Origin: UBA285 sp049970695
Lineage (GTDB): Archaea > Thermoproteota > Thermoprotei_A > Sulfolobales > Desulfurococcaceae
Length of the DNA: 64,000 nt
Direction of reading: 5' to 3'
NCBI GenBank assembly: GCA_049970695.1
Contig: JBMFML010000001.1
Span: forward strand, 172,100-236,099
Below the pieces are notes generated by a model. That model was not told where the DNA came from. It did no database searches and worked only from the letters and a program-made list of their open reading frames with translations. Both the position numbers and the translations under genes were made by a program. The first letter of the stretch is position 1. Each line of letters starts with the position of its first letter. This document shows positions 60,761 to 64,000 of this stretch, piece by piece.

Positions 60761-61819
60761 CTATGTTAGCTCAACGCGCACGACTCTATCGGCTATCCAC
60801 ATTCTAGCGAGCTTGTACCATATCAGCCTAATCGTTAATTGTTGGCCTGAAGCACCCCTTGATCGGAGTACTTGTAGTGGTATCTTGATTTCTCTCGTAA
60901 TGCTAGATTTTGGTGCAGGCTTGGAGAGCTCTTGAGTAGTATATAGGAGCTCTCCACTTCTGAGAATAGACAAGACGAGCTTATCTGGCACGAATTCACT
61001 CTCGTTGCAGATACTTAACACGAGCTTTAGCTCGCTGCCTTCAATCGCGTATTCGACTCCACATATGCTGAGTTCAGGCTTCTTGACTTCAGATATATAA
61101 ACTGTTAGACTCGCAATTACTGTACTAGCAGCTTGCTTGCCACTTAACGAAAAGCCTATTTTCTGCGTGTTGCCTGGTAATATAATGTTGTGCTCGTCTA
61201 GCACTAAAGCCGATACTGGAATTTTCTCCTGATGGGGTTCCACGTGGATGTTTAGTTCTGCTGGGCTGCGCCCATATGTTATTAAGCGCAGATTAGAGCC
61301 GCTCTCGAATACCTCTCCGAGATCCACCTCAACCCTCTCACTACTACTTACTAAGCTCATTCCTGTGAAGTGCCAGTACTTTATTTGCGCGTCGGCGTCC
61401 TCGTATATAGCGTCAAGCAGTACTCCCAGTACCCTGAAGGGCTCTCCCCCTTCATACTTAACTGTCAAGTCTAGGCTCTCTCTACCCTCCGCGAGCCTTG
61501 CATTTAGAATACTCGTTACATCGTAAATGAATTTGTAAAGAACTTTATTCGCCTCTGGCAAGGATATGAAGCACTGGGGCTTGAATTCGCGCGTAATGCT
61601 TACTTCGCCGAACTTCAATTTCCACTCGGGGCGCACTCTTCCAGCTTCCACGATTAACTCAAGTAAACCAAGGCCTACCCTTCTACCGGCTAGTGGGGGC
61701 AGGTTTGTGCGTATTCTTAGCTTCGAGTTGTGACTACTGAGAGTTGCGTTAAGGGGTCTTACTAGGCTTACCAAGTCGCCACTTTGCTTTACTACCTTTG
61801 CTTGTACGGCCTCTTTCAA
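60761..61819 (-). CDS. Hypothetical beta-sandwich protein, 352 aa
   Basis: No named family is recognised. The sequence is dominated by alternating hydrophobic strands, with an N-terminal two-layer-like region and a C-terminal stretch (about residues 225-352) resembling immunoglobulin or CARDB-type folds (ELKLVLSICNESEFVPDKLVLSI). There is no signal peptide or membrane helix, so it is predicted to be cytosolic, although its partner is secreted. It is probably cotranscribed with the anchored protein gene 43 bp upstream. Confidence 0.6.
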   Translation of the reverse strand: MKEAVQAKVVKQSGDLVSLVRPLNATLSSHNSKLRIRTNLPPLAGRRVGLGLLELIVEAGRVRPEWKLKFGEVSITREFKPQCFISLPEANKVLYKFIYDVTSILNARLAEGRESLDLTVKYEGGEPFRVLGVLLDAIYEDADAQIKYWHFTGMSLVSSSERVEVDLGEVFESGSNLRLITYGRSPAELNIHVEPHQEKIPVSALVLDEHNIILPGNTQKIGFSLSGKQAASTVIASLTVYISEVKKPELSICGVEYAIEGSELKLVLSICNESEFVPDKLVLSILRSGELLYTTQELSKPAPKSSITREIKIPLQVLRSRGASGQQLTIRLIWYKLARMWIADRVVRVELT

Positions 61820-61862
61820 CGACTACACCGCAATAAAGTCGTCAACATGGTGTAATTACAGG

Positions 61863-63083
61863 CTAATCAATATATGCACTACTACTCGAATTACTTAAAG
61901 ACAGCTTAATGAGTTTTTTCGTAATAAACCCCGTTAACTTGTAGAGTGCTCCAAATATCATCACTAGAGTAGCTAGCACGACTGCAATGTCACTCAACGA
62001 CCCTCCAGTAATCTGTAGGGGTGGGGGCAATTTTTCCGGATACTCTGCCTCTTTTTCCCACGCGATTAAGCCGCCTTTCAAGGATATCACGATTTCTCTG
62101 CACTCAACAGAGCGTGGAGTGTAGTAAACTACTTCTCTGCCAGTAATTCCTATTACTTCGTACTGGCTTACCTCTACGGAAACGTTTATGAGTCCCTCCC
62201 TGACGGGGCCTATTTCCAAGAAGCACAGCGTGTTTTCGCTGAATTCGATGCGTATAGTGTCACTGCTGTTTTTAAACGAAACTGAAATGTTGCTACTCGG
62301 TGGTTCAGCGTAAATCACAATTAGAGTCGTCCTGTAAATGTCGAATTGAGAGCCCGTAGTACTGGTATTGATAGCTACTTCAAGGGCCATTCTTTTCAAC
62401 AAATTCTTAAACGTACTCGCGTAGTCCAGGTTCCTTCTGCTAAGAGTAATGTAGGCGACGTAAGTGTATTCCCCCGCCGCAGTGCTATTCACAAGGACTT
62501 CGGTGTAATGAAACGGTACTCGAGTTATTGGCTCATAGTATAGATCCTTGCTACGAATCACAGATCCCTGCGTTATGCTACTGTGCGAATATTCGTCCTT
62601 GATTTGAACAACGTCGACTCCATAGCGAGTTATACCAACTACAACTCCCGACCAATCTAGGTGTCCTAGTTTGGCCTTACCTCTTTCAATTACTAGTAAG
62701 AGAGGCGGGGTTCCAGCTCCTCTCAGCTCGGTTATGTTCAATATGAGGTTTTTCACGAGCTCGGCAATACATGTACTCGACGAAAACACGCTCAGACTCT
62801 CAGCTATAAGGGATACGTTAAATGCATCGCCGGGCCTGGGGTAAAGGACCTGCGAGACCCTTAGCTCGTAATTAATTGAAATCCAGATGCTTCTAAGTTC
62901 CTCGCTGCATGAGAGGGCTAAATCGCCGAGAACTTCTTCGAGGAAGCGGCCGCTAGCGTAAATCGTAGCCTGTCCTTCATAGATTAAGGTGGCAGATACT
63001 TGAGTAGGCTCTGCAGGAGGGCTTGATTGTGCCGTAATGCTCGGTACCAGCACTACCAGTAGCACTAAAGCCAGGGCTCTCAC
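61863..63083 (-). CDS. Secreted, membrane-anchored hypothetical protein
   Basis: The 406 aa protein has an N-terminal signal peptide (MRALALVLLVVLVPSITAQS) and a C-terminal membrane helix (about 377-395, IAVVLATLVMIFGALYKLTGF) followed by a short basic cytoplasmic tail. The extracellular part is rich in beta strands and has many N-glycosylation-like Asn-x-Ser/Thr sites. Its likely place is the cell envelope. Function is unknown. It is the first gene of a two-gene unit with the 352 aa beta-rich protein. Confidence 0.65.
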   Translation of the reverse strand: MRALALVLLVVLVPSITAQSSPPAEPTQVSATLIYEGQATIYASGRFLEEVLGDLALSCSEELRSIWISINYELRVSQVLYPRPGDAFNVSLIAESLSVFSSSTCIAELVKNLILNITELRGAGTPPLLLVIERGKAKLGHLDWSGVVVGITRYGVDVVQIKDEYSHSSITQGSVIRSKDLYYEPITRVPFHYTEVLVNSTAAGEYTYVAYITLSRRNLDYASTFKNLLKRMALEVAINTSTTGSQFDIYRTTLIVIYAEPPSSNISVSFKNSSDTIRIEFSENTLCFLEIGPVREGLINVSVEVSQYEVIGITGREVVYYTPRSVECREIVISLKGGLIAWEKEAEYPEKLPPPLQITGGSLSDIAVVLATLVMIFGALYKLTGFITKKLIKLSLSNSSSSAYID

Positions 63084-63195
63084 GCGTAGAACACCACGAT
63101 TTCCAATGAGCTTAAAAGTTCGCGGCTTCTGAACACTTTCTCTTCTTTAACATACATGGGCTTAATTAATAACCCTTACTAATTCACATTATTGA

Positions 63196-63573
63196 ATGCC
63201 GTGGTGCTTAGGCTTGAGCTCGAATGAGGTCGAGATTAAGCACACCTCTCAAGTAATTTACGCCAGGTTAACTGACGGCAGCAAGGCTTATCTCAAGTAC
63301 AGTGTTGAAGGCGGTGTAATGCTCTTAGTTGAAACCTATGTACCTCCACAGCACAGGGGTAAGGGGCTGGCTCGCCGGCTCGTCGAGTATGCTGTGAAGC
63401 TGGCTAAAGAGAATAACTGGCTCATAAAGCCCATTTGTAGCTATGCCATATACTACTTCATGAAAAACCCCGAAGAGAGAGCCATCTTAGTTCGAGAATA
63501 CCGCGACTTGAACGACGACGAGTGGACTAGGCTTTATAATGAGGCAAGAGCACGTGAACAGGCAAAAAGCTAA
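63196..63573 (+). CDS. Small GNAT-family N-acetyltransferase (COG2388-like)
   Basis: The 125 aa protein has the acetyl-CoA-binding motif QHRGKGLARRL (52-62) preceded by LLVETYVPP, and the conserved CSYAIYYFMKNPE (Cys81 onward) of the small COG2388 GNATs. The acceptor is unknown. The basic N-terminus has no signal. It is followed by a MoaD-like gene in the same direction, 68 bp away. Confidence 0.82.
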   Translation: MPWCLGLSSNEVEIKHTSQVIYARLTDGSKAYLKYSVEGGVMLLVETYVPPQHRGKGLARRLVEYAVKLAKENNWLIKPICSYAIYYFMKNPEERAILVREYRDLNDDEWTRLYNEARAREQAKS

Positions 63574-63641
63574 GCCAGACATGACTGTGAAGCGGCTCCT
63601 CGAGGCCCTGCTCGTAACAAGCGCTACCGGGTAGTAAATAA

Positions 63642-63935
63642 ATGAGTGCTTTGAGAGTCAAAGTGAGGTATTACATGTGGCTTTCCCAGAAAACCGGTAT
63701 TAGTGAAGAAGAAGTTGAACTGCCGAGGAGTTCGAGAATCGGAGACCTAATAGCTCTTCTCGCTGAATTGAGGCCTTCACTGAAAAGCGTGCTCGAAAGT
63801 TACATGCAAGGCAAGAGTGAGGCTATAATAGTACTTCACAATTCCAAAAGCCCATCAAAAGGGCTTGAAACACCACTCGAAGATGGCGACATCGTAGAGC
63901 TTCTGCCACCTATATCGGGAGGTGTGCCGTTTTAA
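63642..63935 (+). CDS. MoaD/ThiS-type ubiquitin-like sulfur carrier
   Basis: The 97 aa protein has the beta-grasp sequence of MoaD/ThiS-type carriers (KVRYYMWLSQKTG, then LEDGDIVELLPPISGG). These pass sulfur through a C-terminal Gly-Gly after thiocarboxylation. Here the GG is followed by Val-Pro-Phe, so it would need trimming before activation. Possible uses are molybdopterin, thiamine or tRNA thiolation. The start ATG lies directly after a TAAATAA stretch. Confidence 0.8.
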   Translation: MSALRVKVRYYMWLSQKTGISEEEVELPRSSRIGDLIALLAELRPSLKSVLESYMQGKSEAIIVLHNSKSPSKGLETPLEDGDIVELLPPISGGVPF

Positions 63936-63967
63936 GACCCTCAAAAGCTAAATAGATATCAGCAGAA

Positions 63968-64000
63968 GCCGCCGTAGCTCAGCCCGGTAGAGCGCCGGCC
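63968..64000 (+). tRNA. tRNA gene, 5' part, cut by the window edge
   Basis: GCCGCCG, then TAGCTCAGCCCGGTAGAGC, matches the acceptor 5' strand and D arm of a tRNA, with T8 and A9 in the expected places. The window ends in the anticodon stem, so the anticodon is not visible. A threonine tRNA would fit crenarchaeal acceptor patterns, but this cannot be shown here. Confidence 0.8.

Noticed and set aside
63581..63634. 17-codon ORF between the GNAT and MoaD-like genes
   Set aside because: It is short, has no clear ribosome-binding site and no recognised motif. The gap is only 68 bp and more likely a leader.
1..64000. CRISPR arrays, insertion sequences, integrated virus or plasmid
   Set aside because: No regularly spaced direct repeats, transposase, integrase or att-like duplication was seen. 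Both tRNA genes show no flanking integrase.

Overview
The window is a gene-dense stretch of chromosome from a hyperthermophilic archaeon of the Thermoproteota (Crenarchaeota). Evidence for this is a full-length reverse gyrase, archaeal ribosomal proteins L44e and S27e, translation factor aIF5A, archaeal lipid enzymes, wyosine gene taw3, D-aminoacyl-tRNA deacylase of the GEK1/DTD2 type, TATA-box promoters 25-35 bp upstream of start codons, apparently leaderless genes, and frequent GTG and TTG starts. The archaeal phosphomevalonate dehydratase route argues against Sulfolobales. Order and genus cannot be fixed from the sequence alone. I see no insertion sequence, provirus, integrase or CRISPR array. 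Almost everything reads as core chromosome, and no gap between genes exceeds about 230 bp.

Layout. 1-6.1 kb: a small HTH operon, a degenerate medium-chain dehydrogenase-like protein, an aminotransferase, a radical SAM protein, and the HMG-CoA synthase/DUF35 pair. 6.2-8.0 kb: tRNA-Leu(UAG), FAU-1 ribonuclease and a UPF0147 protein. 8.1-13.8 kb: a tight six-gene operon read on the minus strand (RuvC-like protein, Clp1-type RNA kinase, UbiD-like decarboxylase, both AcnX subunits, thymidylate kinase). It encodes the middle of the archaeal modified mevalonate pathway. 13.9-21.7 kb, mostly plus strand: RecA-like ATPase, CDP-archaeol synthase, L44e, S27e, indolepyruvate:ferredoxin oxidoreductase, glutamine amidotransferase, NAD-kinase-like protein and aIF5A. 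21.8-27.0 kb: reverse gyrase followed by a nitrilase-fold protein that lacks catalytic residues. 27.2-29.9 kb: a sodium:solute symporter with a small partner, divergent from a regulator that joins an HTH to a binding-protein-like domain, with an 18-bp perfect palindrome between them. 30-33.5 kb: uracil phosphoribosyltransferase, sugar nucleotidyltransferase, epimerase and a YdjM-like membrane protein. 33.6-40.9 kb: MrfA-like helicase, biotin ligase, Fe-S cluster protein, NadM, and an HD phosphohydrolase followed by three small unknown genes. 41-46 kb: DHH phosphoesterase, DUF429 protein, geranylgeranyl reductase and AMP phosphorylase. 46-57 kb: sugar-phosphate mutase, DUF72, an NSUN-type RNA methylase with a Nip7-like PUA protein, a PfkB kinase with a nucleoside phosphorylase, small heat-shock protein, YjbQ, nicotinate phosphoribosyltransferase, a nucleotidyltransferase and a degenerate phosphoesterase. 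57-64 kb: ADP-forming acyl-CoA synthetase alpha subunit, tRNA-binding domain protein, Taw3, DTD2, two unknown beta-rich proteins (one secreted and anchored), a GNAT protein, a MoaD/ThiS-like protein, and the 5' end of a tRNA.

Shared themes. Lipid synthesis is represented by HMG-CoA synthase, phosphomevalonate dehydratase, anhydromevalonate phosphate decarboxylase, CarS and geranylgeranyl reductase. Nucleotide and NAD salvage is represented by Upp, AMP phosphorylase, nucleoside phosphorylase plus PfkB kinase, nicotinate phosphoribosyltransferase, NadM and an NAD-kinase relative. RNA maturation is represented by FAU-1, Clp1, the NSUN/Nip7 pair, Taw3 and DTD2. The least explained parts are the HD phosphohydrolase operon (38.2-40.9 kb), three enzyme-fold proteins without their catalytic residues, and the two-gene envelope module at 60.8-63.1 kb.
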